64,000 bases of DNA, from contig NZ_FNES01000006.1 in the NCBI RefSeq assembly GCF_900100195.1, forward strand, positions 124,001 through 188,000. Direction: 5' to 3'. Origin of the DNA: Billgrantia gudaonensis. GTDB taxonomy: Bacteria > Pseudomonadota > Gammaproteobacteria > Pseudomonadales > Halomonadaceae. Made by a program: the position numbers and the translations under genes. Positions 37,964 to 46,072 of this stretch are shown here, piece by piece (the first letter of the stretch is position 1; every line of letters starts with the position of its first letter). The notes below the pieces were generated by a model, which had not been told where the DNA came from, did not search any database, and saw nothing but the letters and a program-made list of their open reading frames with translations.

Positions 37964-38956
37964 ATGGAGTCAGAGCTGATCGATGACTTCGGACGACGCG
38001 TCCGTTACGTGCGACTGTCCGTCACGGACCGCTGCGATTTTCGCTGTGTCTACTGCATGAGCGAGGAGATGACCTTCCTGCCGCGAGCCCAGGTGCTCAC
38101 GCTCGAGGAACTGGCCACCGTGGCGCGTGCGTTCGTCGAGCTGGGGGTGGAAAAGGTTCGCCTCACGGGCGGGGAGCCGTTGGTCCGACGCAACATCGGC
38201 AAGCTCGTCACGGAGATCGGCGCCCTTCCCGGGCTCAAGGACTTTGCCATGACCACCAATGGCGCCGGGCTCGCAAAGCAGGCCGTGAGCCTGCGAGAGG
38301 GAGGGTTGCAACGGCTCAACATCAGCCTCGACTCCCTCGACCCGGAACGTTTTCGTCGGCTGACCCGCACTGGTGATCTCAGCCGCGTACTGGCGGGCAT
38401 CCGTGCGGCTCGCGATGCGGGTTTCGAGCGAATAAAGCTCAACGCCGTCATCCTCAGGGGGCGCAATGATGACGAGGTGCTGGATCTGGTCGATTTCGCA
38501 CGCGACGAGGATCTGGACATCAGTTTCATCGAGGAGATGCCACTGGGGGACGTCTCCGATCATTCCCGAGCCGAAACCTTCTGCTCCAGCGATGACGTAC
38601 AGGCGATGATCGAACGGCGCTATTCGTTGCTGCCCACGACGGAAAGTTCGCTGGGACCTTCGCGCTATTTCCGCATGCCCGACAGTGCATCACGGATCGG
38701 TTTCATCTCCCCGCATAGCCACAATTTCTGTGCCAGCTGCAACCGCGTTCGCGTTACCGTGGAAGGGCGGCTGTTGCTGTGCCTGGGCAATGAACACTCC
38801 GTGGACCTTCGGGCGGTGTTGCGTCGCTATCCGGGAGATATGGATGCGCTCAAGGAAGCCATCGTCAGAGCCATGCCGCTCAAGCCGGAGCGGCACCATT
38901 TCACCACTGACGGCGACGTTCAGGTCGTGCGCTTCATGAACATGACCGGAGGTTGA
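37964..38956 (+). CDS. moaA: GTP 3',8-cyclase
   Basis: A radical-SAM enzyme that starts Mo-cofactor synthesis from GTP. The 330-residue protein has the N-terminal cluster motif CDFRCVYC (residues 22-29, CxxxCxxC), [29 protein letters not shown], and the C-terminal cluster region [21 protein letters not shown]. It ends NMTGG with the conserved Gly-Gly. The start at 37964 has GGGAGAGG upstream. It is the last gene of the Mo-cofactor operon, which is unusual because MoaA acts first. Confidence 0.96.
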   Translation: MESELIDDFGRRVRYVRLSVTDRCDFRCVYCMSEEMTFLPRAQVLTLEELATVARAFVELGVEKVRLTGGEPLVRRNIGKLVTEIGALPGLKDFAMTTNGAGLAKQAVSLREGGLQRLNISLDSLDPERFRRLTRTGDLSRVLAGIRAARDAGFERIKLNAVILRGRNDDEVLDLVDFARDEDLDISFIEEMPLGDVSDHSRAETFCSSDDVQAMIERRYSLLPTTESSLGPSRYFRMPDSASRIGFISPHSHNFCASCNRVRVTVEGRLLLCLGNEHSVDLRAVLRRYPGDMDALKEAIVRAMPLKPERHHFTTDGDVQVVRFMNMTGG

Positions 38957-39025
38957 ACTCTCAGGTTTTTTCCCACCTTTGGCTGACAGAGTAGAAACGT
39001 GCAGTATTTTTTTGCTGGCTTTTTC

Positions 39026-39053
39026 TTGCCAAGGTGGTTCCAACGCATATACT
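39026..39053 (+). promoter_or_regulatory. promoter of the H-NS-like gene
   Basis: TTGCCA (39026-39031) and TATACT (39048-39053) are separated by 16 bases. The region 38966-39053 is unusually AT-rich for the window, with T-runs at 38966 and 39006-39025, as often seen upstream of nucleoid-protein genes. Ribosome site GGAGGAGACC precedes the ATG at 39107. Confidence 0.55.
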
Positions 39054-39106
39054 TTTGGTGAGAAAGTCGTCAGATTCTCTCGTCGTTTCCTGCATGGAGG
39101 AGACCA

Positions 39107-39397
39107 ATGTCCAGCGAAACTCTGGAGCGTATCGCCCGCAACAAGAACGTGGCCCGAGCGGCAGCTCGCCAATTGAGCATGGAGCAGTTGCACAAACTCT
39201 CCGACGTGATTGGCGAGGTCATCGAGCTGAAGAAGGAAGAAGAGAAACGCCGTGAGCAGGAAGAGGCGGACAAGGAAAGGAAGCTGGCCGAGATTCGCGA
39301 GGCCATGCAGGATGCCGGTCTCTCCGTGGAGGATCTGGTGGGAGAGCCGCCGCGCCGCCGCCGTGGCCGGCCACCCAAGAATGCCAACGGCAGCTGA
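39107..39397 (+). CDS. short H-NS-like protein with an AT-hook-like C-terminus
   Basis: A 96-residue protein. Residues 1-78 resemble the H-NS N-terminal oligomerisation region: LERIARNKNVARAAARQLSM, then a charged helix LKKEEEKRREQEEADKERKL and IREAMQDAGLSVEDL. The usual H-NS DNA-binding domain (TWTGRGRxP type) is missing. In its place is a short basic tail RRRRGRPPKNANGS with RGRPPK at 86-91, an AT-hook-like element. It is probably a small nucleoid protein or H-NS modulator; function not known. It has its own promoter and a hairpin after it. Confidence 0.72.
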   Translation: MSSETLERIARNKNVARAAARQLSMEQLHKLSDVIGEVIELKKEEEKRREQEEADKERKLAEIREAMQDAGLSVEDLVGEPPRRRRGRPPKNANGS

Positions 39398-39426
39398 TAC
39401 CAGACTGTCGGCGTGGGTCGAGTATG

Positions 39427-39459
39427 AACGGGGGTCAATCCTGGAGATTGGCCCCCGTT
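39427..39459. terminator. hairpin between the H-NS-like and RNase J-type genes
   Basis: A 14-bp stem (AACGGGGGTCAATC with GATTGGCCCCCGTT, one G-T pair) encloses a 5-base loop. It lies between two convergent genes, 29 bases after the H-NS-like stop. No strong T-run on the plus side; it may act for both. Confidence 0.65.
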
Positions 39460-39467
39460 GCGTAGGG

Positions 39468-41150
39468 TCAGGACGACGTGCCGAAAACCGGGGATTCCAT
39501 CGCCATCAGTTGCAGGTGAACGTCGGGAAGCTGACGCAGACGCTCGCTCAGCCAGGCGGTGATGAGGGGCTGTAGCTGCTGGCGCAATTCGGCGAGGGTT
39601 TCGGCTGGCAGTGCCTCGAGCCGTTCGTCCAGCCAGTCGCTGAAGTCGTCTTCGTCCAGAGGCCGCATGTGGTGGGCATCGAACATCAGGCGGCCCAGGC
39701 GGGTCCAGCCCGTGCCGGTGGCAGCGACCGGGATCGCCAGATAGAGGGTTCCGTGGCGCGAAGAGCCGCGATCGGCGGCCAACCCGGGGAGGAGAGCGAC
39801 GCTGTCCTGGCTGACGATGCAGGGGCGTTGGGGGTGGCGTGAGACCCGACTCAAGCCATCGCCATCGAGGCGGATCAGGTCGCCATTCACCGGACTGAGC
39901 GGTGCGCGGATGCCCAGCTCTTCGGCGAGACGGCAATGCGCCCGTTGATGACGAGCTTCGCCGTGGACCGGGAGCAGGTAACGCGGTTTGACCCAGTCAT
40001 ACAGCGTGCGCAGTTCATCTTGAGCGGGATGGCCTGAGGCATGTAGCTCGGGGTGATTGAATTCGTCCCAGATGGTCACCCCGAGCTGGCGCAAACGGTG
40101 CTTGAGACGCTCGATGAGCGGCTCGTTGCCGGGGATCGCCTTGGCCGAAAAGATCACGGTATCGCTGGGCAGCAGTTCCAAGCTGGCGTGGCGGCCGCTG
40201 GCCAGCCGGTTCAGGGCCGCGCGCGGCTCGCCCTGGCTGCCGGTGGCGATCACCAGTACCTCGTGCGGTGGGAGGTAGCCGAGATCCCGAACCGGCACCA
40301 GCGGCGGCATGTCGTCGAGATAGCCGAGGCCCCGTGCCACGCTCACCATGCGTTCCATGGCTCGCCCCATCAGGCTGATTCGGCGGCCGCTGTGCTCGGC
40401 TGCCCGGGCCACGGCAAGCAAGCGTGCCAGGTTGCTGGCAAAGCAGCTCACCACGACGCGTCCGGTGCAGTCGGCGAGGGTTCGCTCCAGGGCGCGGGCA
40501 ACGTCGCCTTCGCTGCGCGAATGGCCAGGAATGGGAGCATTGGTGGAGTCGCCTACCACCAGATCGATGGGTGCCAAGGCGCTTAGTCGGCTCCCGTTCA
40601 CCGGGGCGCCGATGAGCGGCTCGGGGTCGAGTTTCCAATCCCCGGTATGCAGTACGCGGTAATTTCCAGCGGCGATCAGCAACGCACAGCTCTCGGGGAT
40701 GGAGTGGGTGAGCGGCACGAATCGGACCGTGAAGGCCCCGCACGTCAGAGCCTCGTCGGGGTCGATCACCTGGATGGCATCGGTGGACAGCCCGCGTTCC
40801 ATGAACTTGGCGCGCAACAGGCCGGCGGCCAGCGGCGTGGCATGAATGGGGCAGCCCCATTGCGGCCACAGCCAGGCGGTCGCGCCGATGTGGTCCTCAT
40901 GGCCGTGGGTGATGAGCAAGGCATCGGGGATGATTTCGAGCGTCTCCAGCGTCTCGACGCTGGGCACCTGCAGTGGCGTATCGGGTAGATCCTGGCGCAG
41001 CATCATGCCGCAGTCGACGGCCACCCAGGTGTCATCGAAGCCATAGAGCCCAAGGTTCATGCCGATCTCTCCGCAGCCGCCCAGGGGCAGGTAATGAAGC
41101 GGTGGGCGGCGGCGGGGGCGGATCGTCACGCGGGGTGGTCGCATCGGCAT
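39468..41150 (-). CDS. RNase J family metallo-beta-lactamase/beta-CASP ribonuclease
   Basis: A 560-residue protein of the RNase J family, which in other bacteria degrades RNA as endo- and 5' exonuclease. Metal-binding THGHEDHIG (81-89), LTHSIPES, HTGDWKLDPEP and VVGDSTNAPIPG are present, as are the beta-CASP marks ATGSQGEPRAALNRLASG and LPVHGEARHQRAH. The C-terminal 100 residues differ from RNase J1. An initial basic peptide (residues 1-16) precedes the domain; the start could also be at 41144. E. coli lacks RNase J. Neighbours give no hint of a partner. Confidence 0.85.
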   Translation of the reverse strand: MPMRPPRVTIRPRRRPPLHYLPLGGCGEIGMNLGLYGFDDTWVAVDCGMMLRQDLPDTPLQVPSVETLETLEIIPDALLITHGHEDHIGATAWLWPQWGCPIHATPLAAGLLRAKFMERGLSTDAIQVIDPDEALTCGAFTVRFVPLTHSIPESCALLIAAGNYRVLHTGDWKLDPEPLIGAPVNGSRLSALAPIDLVVGDSTNAPIPGHSRSEGDVARALERTLADCTGRVVVSCFASNLARLLAVARAAEHSGRRISLMGRAMERMVSVARGLGYLDDMPPLVPVRDLGYLPPHEVLVIATGSQGEPRAALNRLASGRHASLELLPSDTVIFSAKAIPGNEPLIERLKHRLRQLGVTIWDEFNHPELHASGHPAQDELRTLYDWVKPRYLLPVHGEARHQRAHCRLAEELGIRAPLSPVNGDLIRLDGDGLSRVSRHPQRPCIVSQDSVALLPGLAADRGSSRHGTLYLAIPVAATGTGWTRLGRLMFDAHHMRPLDEDDFSDWLDERLEALPAETLAELRQQLQPLITAWLSERLRQLPDVHLQLMAMESPVFGTSS

Positions 41151-41326
41151 GTCAGTGGTCTAATCGTGGGACTTTCACTATACGGGATGGCCCGGAGCCT
41201 CCACAATCCGGCCGGCTCTCCCAGGCCGCATTCGGCGGAGATTCCCTCGGGCCGGCCGCTGCCATGACACTGGCAACTTCGCTACAATGCCTGACCGATT
41301 TCCCGAACTGCGCAGCGTAGGCCGTC

Positions 41327-42181
41327 ATGTCCCATTACTATCGCCTGGTCGTTTCCTGTCCCGATCGTCGCGGCATCGTGGCGCGCGTTTCCGGCTTCAT
41401 CGCCGGTCACGGCGGCTCCATCACCGAGGCGAGCCAGCACTCGGACCTGGAGACCGGGCGCTTCTTCATGCGTTACGAGATCCTTGCCGATTCCATCGGC
41501 ATGACTGGCCAAGAGTTGCGTGATGCCTTCGAGCCGGTGGCACGAGAATTCGACATGCAGTGGGCGCTGCGCGATACCCGACATCCTCCACGTGTGGTGG
41601 TGATGGCGTCGCGTGAACGCCACTGTCTCGTGGACCTGCTGTATCGCTGGACGGCCGGGGAGCTCGAAGGCGACATCGTCGGGGTGATCTCCAATCACGA
41701 CGACATGCGCAGTCTCGTGGAGTGGCATGGCTTGCCCTATCATCACGTTCCCGTGCCCAGCGACGACAGGGCATCCGCCTTTGCCGAGGTCGAGCGTCGC
41801 ATCGAGGCACTCGGGGCGGACACCGTCGTGCTCGCTCGCTACATGCAGATTCTGCCGCCGGCGGTGTGCCAACGCTATGCGGGCCGGGTGATCAACATTC
41901 ACCACAGTTTTCTGCCTTCGTTCGCCGGGGCACGACCCTATCATCAGGCGCATGCCCGCGGCGTCAAGCTGATTGGTGCGACCTGCCACTACGTCACCGA
42001 AGAGCTGGATGCCGGCCCCATCATCGAGCAGGACATCCATCGCGTCAGTCATTGCCATACGGCCGACGACCTGGTGCGCTTCGGGCGCGACGTGGAACGC
42101 GCCGTGCTCGCGCGCGGACTGCGCTGGCACCTGGAAGATCGCGTGCTGATTCACGGCAACAAGACGGTGGTGTTTGCCTGA
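41327..42181 (+). CDS. purU: formyltetrahydrofolate deformylase
   Basis: Hydrolyses 10-formyl-THF to formate and THF, supplying formate for PurT and balancing folate pools. The 284-residue protein has an N-terminal ACT domain (residues 4-80; LVVSCPDRRGIVARVSGF) and a C-terminal formyltransferase domain with the motifs NHDDMRSLVEWHGLPYHHVP and NIHHSFLPSFAGARPYHQA, which holds catalytic Asn and His, and GATCHYVTEELDAGPI with the Asp. Length fits the family (E. coli 280). Confidence 0.95.
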   Translation: MSHYYRLVVSCPDRRGIVARVSGFIAGHGGSITEASQHSDLETGRFFMRYEILADSIGMTGQELRDAFEPVAREFDMQWALRDTRHPPRVVVMASRERHCLVDLLYRWTAGELEGDIVGVISNHDDMRSLVEWHGLPYHHVPVPSDDRASAFAEVERRIEALGADTVVLARYMQILPPAVCQRYAGRVINIHHSFLPSFAGARPYHQAHARGVKLIGATCHYVTEELDAGPIIEQDIHRVSHCHTADDLVRFGRDVERAVLARGLRWHLEDRVLIHGNKTVVFA

Positions 42182-42202
42182 TACCGCCGCTGGAGGAGGG
42201 GA

Positions 42203-42874
42203 GTGACGTTCGCCGAGAACCTGCTCGAGCCCTGGCTGCTCATCCTGGCCGGCCTGGCGTCGGCCGGCATGCTGGGCCTGGCCATGGCCCAGCGTCCGTG
42301 GCGGGCGTTGCTGGCCGACACCGGCCTGCAGCACCGGTGGCTCGCCGCGACGGTGGCCGTTCTGCTGCTATGGCAGCTGCGTGCCCAGGCGGTGGACTGG
42401 CTGAGCCTGCACCTGATGTTCACGGCGCTGTTGACCCTGGTCTTCAAGGCGCCGCTGGCGCTGGCGACCAATCTCATCGTCAATCTCTGCCTGGTGGCGC
42501 TCGGTAGCGCGGCTTGGCCGCTACTGGGCGTCAACGTGCTGATCACCGGCATCGTACCGGCCGTGGTCACGATACTGATATGGCGCGTAGTCGACCGTTT
42601 CCTGCCGGATAACCTGATGGTCTTCCTGTTCGTGTGCGGTTTCTTCGGGGCCGCTCTGGCAACCCTGGGCACCGGGCTTGCCGGGCTGGGGCTGGTGATG
42701 CTCGGTGCCACGGATCCCGAGGCGATCCATCTGGCGCGGGAATACGCGCTCTTCCTGCCATTGCTGATGCCCTCCGAGGCATTCATCACCGGCATGCTGA
42801 TGAGCATTCTGATGGTCTACCACCCGAGCTGGGTGGCGACGTTCAACGATCATCGCTACATCGATACGAAGTGA
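42203..42874 (+). CDS. CbiM-like / energy-coupling-factor-type integral membrane protein
   Basis: A 223-residue protein with about six helices. The pattern HLMFTALLTLVFKAPLALATN, NVLITGIVPAVVTILIWRV and LLMPSEAFITGMLMSILMVY is like the CbiM/COG3235 group of energy-coupling-factor permeases, which import metals or vitamins together with ATPase partners. No such partner lies nearby, so it may be an orphan module or act differently. The start is a GTG at 42203 with GGAGGAGGGG just upstream. It lies 21 bases after purU and is convergent with dinB. Confidence 0.65.
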   Translation: MTFAENLLEPWLLILAGLASAGMLGLAMAQRPWRALLADTGLQHRWLAATVAVLLLWQLRAQAVDWLSLHLMFTALLTLVFKAPLALATNLIVNLCLVALGSAAWPLLGVNVLITGIVPAVVTILIWRVVDRFLPDNLMVFLFVCGFFGAALATLGTGLAGLGLVMLGATDPEAIHLAREYALFLPLLMPSEAFITGMLMSILMVYHPSWVATFNDHRYIDTK

Positions 42875-42877
42875 CGT

Positions 42878-43924
42878 CTACAGCGGCAGTGTCAACTGGC
42901 GCCTGGCATCTTCGGAAACGAGCCTCACGCCGACGCCGAGCAGGCGCACGGGGCGCTGGCGTCGCACCCAGGCCTGGTCGAGCAGGTCGAGGAAGCCGGA
43001 CAGGGCGGGTTCGCCGCTGCGTTCCTCCAGAGTGGTGAGGCGAAAGTCGTCGCAGCGCAGCTTGACGAAACGGCCGGCCACCGGCGGATGCCCGTGACGG
43101 GCCAGGCGCGCCTCGAGACGTTCGCATAGCGGCGCCAACGCCTCACGGCAGTGGTGCAGGTCGGGCAGGTCGCGAGCGAAGGTGGTCTCGACGCTCACCG
43201 ACTTGCGCTCGCGTTCGACTCGAACCGGGCGGTCGTCGATGCCGCGGGCGAGTTCATGGAGCCGGCGGCCGAACTTGCCGAACTCCTTGATCAGGCGTTC
43301 GAGCGGCTGGCGCTCGAGGTCGGCGCAGGTCTCGATGGCCAGCGCCTCGAGTCGCGCCGCGGTGGCGGGTCCCACGCCATGCAGCTTGGTCACCGGCAGC
43401 TGGCGTACGAAGGCACTCACCCGCTCGGGCGGGATCACCGTCAGGCCGTCGGGTTTCTCCCAGTCGCTGGCGATCTTGGCCAGGAACTTGCTCGGGGCCA
43501 CGCCCACCGAGACGGTGATCCCGGTACGTGACAGGCACTCCTGCTTGAGCCACTGGGCCATCCAGGTGGCGCTACCGGCAAAACGCGTGACGTCGCTGAC
43601 ATCCAGGAAGGCTTCATCCAGCGAGAGCGGCTCTACCAGCGGCGTGAGTTCGTGGAAGACCGCTTGAATCTGCAGCGAGACTCGGCGGTACTTGTCGAAG
43701 TTGCCGGGCAGCAGCGTCAGATGGGGGCAGAGGCGCAGCGCCCGAGCCGTGGGCATGGCAGAGTGGATGCCGTACTCACGGGCCGGGTAGTTGCAGGTGG
43801 CGATCACCCCACGCTGCTCGGCACGACCGCCGATCGCCAGCGGTACCTCGCGCAGCCGCGGGTCGTCACGCATCTCCACCGCGGCGTAGAAGCAGTCGCA
43901 GTCGGCGTGAAGGATCTTCCTCAA
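42878..43924 (-). CDS. dinB: DNA polymerase IV
   Basis: A Y-family translesion polymerase of 348 residues. Catalytic ADCDCFYAAVEM contains Asp8 and Asp10, SLDEAFLDV holds the Asp-Glu pair, and GISVSVG-like TVSVGVAPSKFLAKIAS follows. The C-terminal QLTLPL is a sliding-clamp motif. I chose the TTG at 43924 because the sequence then begins (M)RKILHADCDC, exactly where E. coli DinB starts MRKIIHVDMDC, and AGAGGCG lies upstream. A GTG at 43960 is the alternative. It lies 60 bases after lexA on the same strand, so a lexA-dinB operon is likely. Confidence 0.93.
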   Translation of the reverse strand: MRKILHADCDCFYAAVEMRDDPRLREVPLAIGGRAEQRGVIATCNYPAREYGIHSAMPTARALRLCPHLTLLPGNFDKYRRVSLQIQAVFHELTPLVEPLSLDEAFLDVSDVTRFAGSATWMAQWLKQECLSRTGITVSVGVAPSKFLAKIASDWEKPDGLTVIPPERVSAFVRQLPVTKLHGVGPATAARLEALAIETCADLERQPLERLIKEFGKFGRRLHELARGIDDRPVRVERERKSVSVETTFARDLPDLHHCREALAPLCERLEARLARHGHPPVAGRFVKLRCDDFRLTTLEERSGEPALSGFLDLLDQAWVRRQRPVRLLGVGVRLVSEDARRQLTLPL

Positions 43925-43984
43925 GGCGCTCGCCTCTAAACCAGAACGCGTACCGAGCACGATTCGGGCGTGCCGGGCAAGTGC

Positions 43985-44629
43985 CTACCCCAGGGCGGTA
44001 CCATTGCCACCACGGATCACCCCGACACCGATGCCTTCGATCTCCAGCGCCTGGTGGCGCAGATCCACCTCGATGGGCGAAAACTCTGCGTTCTCGGCAG
44101 CCAGCGTCACTCGGTGGCCGTGGCGGTGGAAGCGCTTGACGGTCACTTCGTCTTCGAGGCGAGCGACCACGATCTGTCCGTCGCGCACCTGATCGGTACG
44201 GTGTACGGCCAGCAGGTCGCCCTCCAGGATGCCGGCCTCTTTCATGGAAAGACCGCGCACCTTGAGCAGATAGTCGGCTCTCGGGGTGAAGAAGTCGGGG
44301 GGAAGCGGGCAATAGCGGTCGATGTGTTCGGCGGCGAGCACCGGGCTTCCGGCGGCGACCTCGCCGATGATCGGCAGCCCTTCGCTGGGCGCTTCCTGAG
44401 TCGGCTCGGGGTCGGCGAGCGGCAGGCGGATGCCTCTGGAGGTGCCGCGCATCACACGAATGACTCCCTTGCGCTCCAGGGCGCGCAGGTGTTCTTCCGC
44501 CGCATTGGGTGAGCGAAATCCCAGCGCGCGGGCGATCTCGGCCCGGGTGGGAGGGTAGCCCAGCTCGTTCATCGTCTTGACGATGAAGTCGAAGACGTGC
44601 TGCTGGCGTGGAGTGAGGGAGCGAGTCAT
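43985..44629 (-). CDS. lexA: SOS repressor LexA
   Basis: A 214-residue repressor and self-cleaving protease. The winged-helix domain (1-70) has [16 protein letters not shown] and [21 protein letters not shown]. The cleavage site is Ala93-Gly94 in EVAAGSPV; the catalytic pair is Ser128 (GLSMKEAG) and Lys165 (VTVKRF). The ATG at 44629 is preceded by CCGGAGGTCGT. dinB is downstream and psrA is divergent, as in Pseudomonas. RecA-stimulated cleavage should induce itself and dinB. Confidence 0.96.
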   Translation of the reverse strand: MTRSLTPRQQHVFDFIVKTMNELGYPPTRAEIARALGFRSPNAAEEHLRALERKGVIRVMRGTSRGIRLPLADPEPTQEAPSEGLPIIGEVAAGSPVLAAEHIDRYCPLPPDFFTPRADYLLKVRGLSMKEAGILEGDLLAVHRTDQVRDGQIVVARLEDEVTVKRFHRHGHRVTLAAENAEFSPIEVDLRHQALEIEGIGVGVIRGGNGTALG

Positions 44630-44654
44630 ACGACCTCCGGCAAACGCGGTTTCA

Positions 44655-44670
44655 TTGGTCAAGTATACAG
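44655..44670 (-). promoter_or_regulatory. candidate LexA box upstream of lexA
   Basis: On the minus strand CTGTATACTTGACCAA, 26 bases upstream of the lexA start, has a perfect left half of the consensus CTGTATATATATACAG but a poor right half. It is the best match in the lexA-psrA interval and would be a weak autoregulatory site. Confidence 0.4.
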
Positions 44671-44716
44671 CATGGAAGTTCATCCAGTAAGTCTGCAAAC
44701 GCTCGCTGGAAATAAT

Positions 44717-44802
44717 GGCGTTTCAAACGCCCCAGTCCAAGCTTGCGTTAGGAGAGCGCCTGTGTTTTCGTAAGGTTCCCTGATGTTTCAAACAATCGTT
44801 TC
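44717..44802 (+). promoter_or_regulatory. PsrA-type operator sites upstream of psrA
   Basis: GGCGTTTCAAACGCC at 44717-44731 is a perfect 7-1-7 palindrome, and CAAACAATCGTTTC at 44789-44802 fits the (C/G)AAAC-N2-4-GTTT(G/C) pattern reported for Pseudomonas PsrA. GTTTCAAAC occurs in both. They flank the likely psrA promoter, which suggests autorepression relieved by long-chain fatty acids. Confidence 0.6.
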
Positions 44803-44818
44803 CATCGAGGCTCGGACC

Positions 44819-45487
44819 ATGGCTCAGACCGACACCGTCACGCGCATTCTCGATACGGCCGAGGTGCTGTTCGCCGAACGGGGGTTCGCCGAAACGTCGT
44901 TGCGCACCATCACCAGCAAGGCGAGGGTCAATCTGGCGGCGGTGAACTACCATTTCGGCTCCAAGAAAGCGCTGATCCAGGCGGTTTTCTCACGTTACCT
45001 CGATCCTTTTACCGAACGTTTCCATGGCGTGCTGGACGACCTCGAAGCGCGCCATGCCGGCGGTGTCATCCCTCTCGAGGAACTGCTCGAATCCATGGCC
45101 CGGACGGTGCTGGAGGTCCCCGCCGAGCGGCACAGCCTCAAGGTGTTCATGAAACTGCTGGGACTGGCCTATAGCCAGGCTCAGGGGCACCTGCGTCGCT
45201 ACATCCAGGAGGAATACGGCAGCGTGTTCATGCGTTTCACCGAGCTGGTGCGCCGCGCCACGCCCGAACTGCCCGATTCGGAGCGTTTCTGGCGTCTGCA
45301 TTTCGTGCTCGGCACGGTGATCTTCACGCTTTCGGGCCTCGATGCGCTGCGCGACATCGCCGAGAAGGACTACGGCGAACACGTCACGGTGCGCGATCTC
45401 ATTCGACGACTGCGTCCGGTGGTGGTGGCCGCGTTGAACGCGCCGCTGCCCGAGGCTCCGGTGGCCAGCCACGCCGAGGCGAGCTGA
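44819..45487 (+). CDS. psrA: PsrA-type TetR-family regulator
   Basis: A 222-residue TetR regulator. Its N-terminal domain (VTRILDTAEVLFAERGFAE, then LRTITSKARVNLAAVNYHF and GSKKALIQAVFSRYL) is nearly that of Pseudomonas PsrA, which senses long-chain fatty acids and controls beta-oxidation genes and rpoS. I take the ATG at 44819 (MAQTDTVTR), with GAGG eight bases upstream; the ATG at 44783 sits within a likely operator. The gene order lexA / psrA / nagZ matches Pseudomonas. It overlaps the next gene by one base. Confidence 0.9.
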   Translation: MAQTDTVTRILDTAEVLFAERGFAETSLRTITSKARVNLAAVNYHFGSKKALIQAVFSRYLDPFTERFHGVLDDLEARHAGGVIPLEELLESMARTVLEVPAERHSLKVFMKLLGLAYSQAQGHLRRYIQEEYGSVFMRFTELVRRATPELPDSERFWRLHFVLGTVIFTLSGLDALRDIAEKDYGEHVTVRDLIRRLRPVVVAALNAPLPEAPVASHAEAS

Positions 45488-46005
45488 TGCGCACCCCGTG
45501 TCTCGAGGCGCTGCCGCCGGCTGACGGGCCCTGGCTGGAGATCGATGTGTCGGCTCAGCGCCTGTGGGTATGGCATGGCGAGGTAGCGGGTGCCGAATAT
45601 GCGGTGTCCACCGGCGAAGCCGGCGCTGGTCAGCAGGAGGGTAGCGGCCAGACCCCGCTCGGTTGGCACTACGTACGGGCGGCCATTGGCGACGGGGAGC
45701 CATCCGGCGCCGTCTTTCGCGGTCGTCGTGCCACCGGCGAGGTGTACAGCGACGCTCTGGCCGCAGCCCATCCGGGACGCGATTGGGTGCTCACCCGGAT
45801 TCTCTGGTTGTGCGGTCTGGAACGCGGCGTCAATCGCGGGGGAAGCGTCGACAGCCAGCGTCGCTACATCTATCTGCATGGCACGCCGCCCAGCGAGCCC
45901 ATGGGCGAGCCCCACTCGCACGGCTGCGTGCGCCTGCGCGACGAAGATCTGCTGGCACTGTTTGCCATCGCCGTGCCGGGAACTCCGGTGTGGCTTCACG
46001 ACTGA
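45487..46005 (+). CDS. L,D-transpeptidase (YkuD domain) without a signal peptide
   Basis: A 172-residue YkuD-fold protein. The catalytic motif is HGTPP (His131) followed by HSHGCVRLRDEDL with the nucleophile Cys147 and Arg149. The N-terminal part, LEIDVSAQRLWVWHG, is the first strand of the fold. There is no hydrophobic signal, although most family members act in the periplasm on peptidoglycan. It overlaps psrA (TGATG) and is upstream of nagZ, so a link to murein recycling is possible. Confidence 0.85.
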   Translation: MRTPCLEALPPADGPWLEIDVSAQRLWVWHGEVAGAEYAVSTGEAGAGQQEGSGQTPLGWHYVRAAIGDGEPSGAVFRGRRATGEVYSDALAAAHPGRDWVLTRILWLCGLERGVNRGGSVDSQRRYIYLHGTPPSEPMGEPHSHGCVRLRDEDLLALFAIAVPGTPVWLHD

Positions 46006-46072
46006 GGCTTGTCGCTGACAGCGGCGTCTCGCTGGGCTAGAATCGTCCTCCTTCCGGCGAAGGTACCCCACC

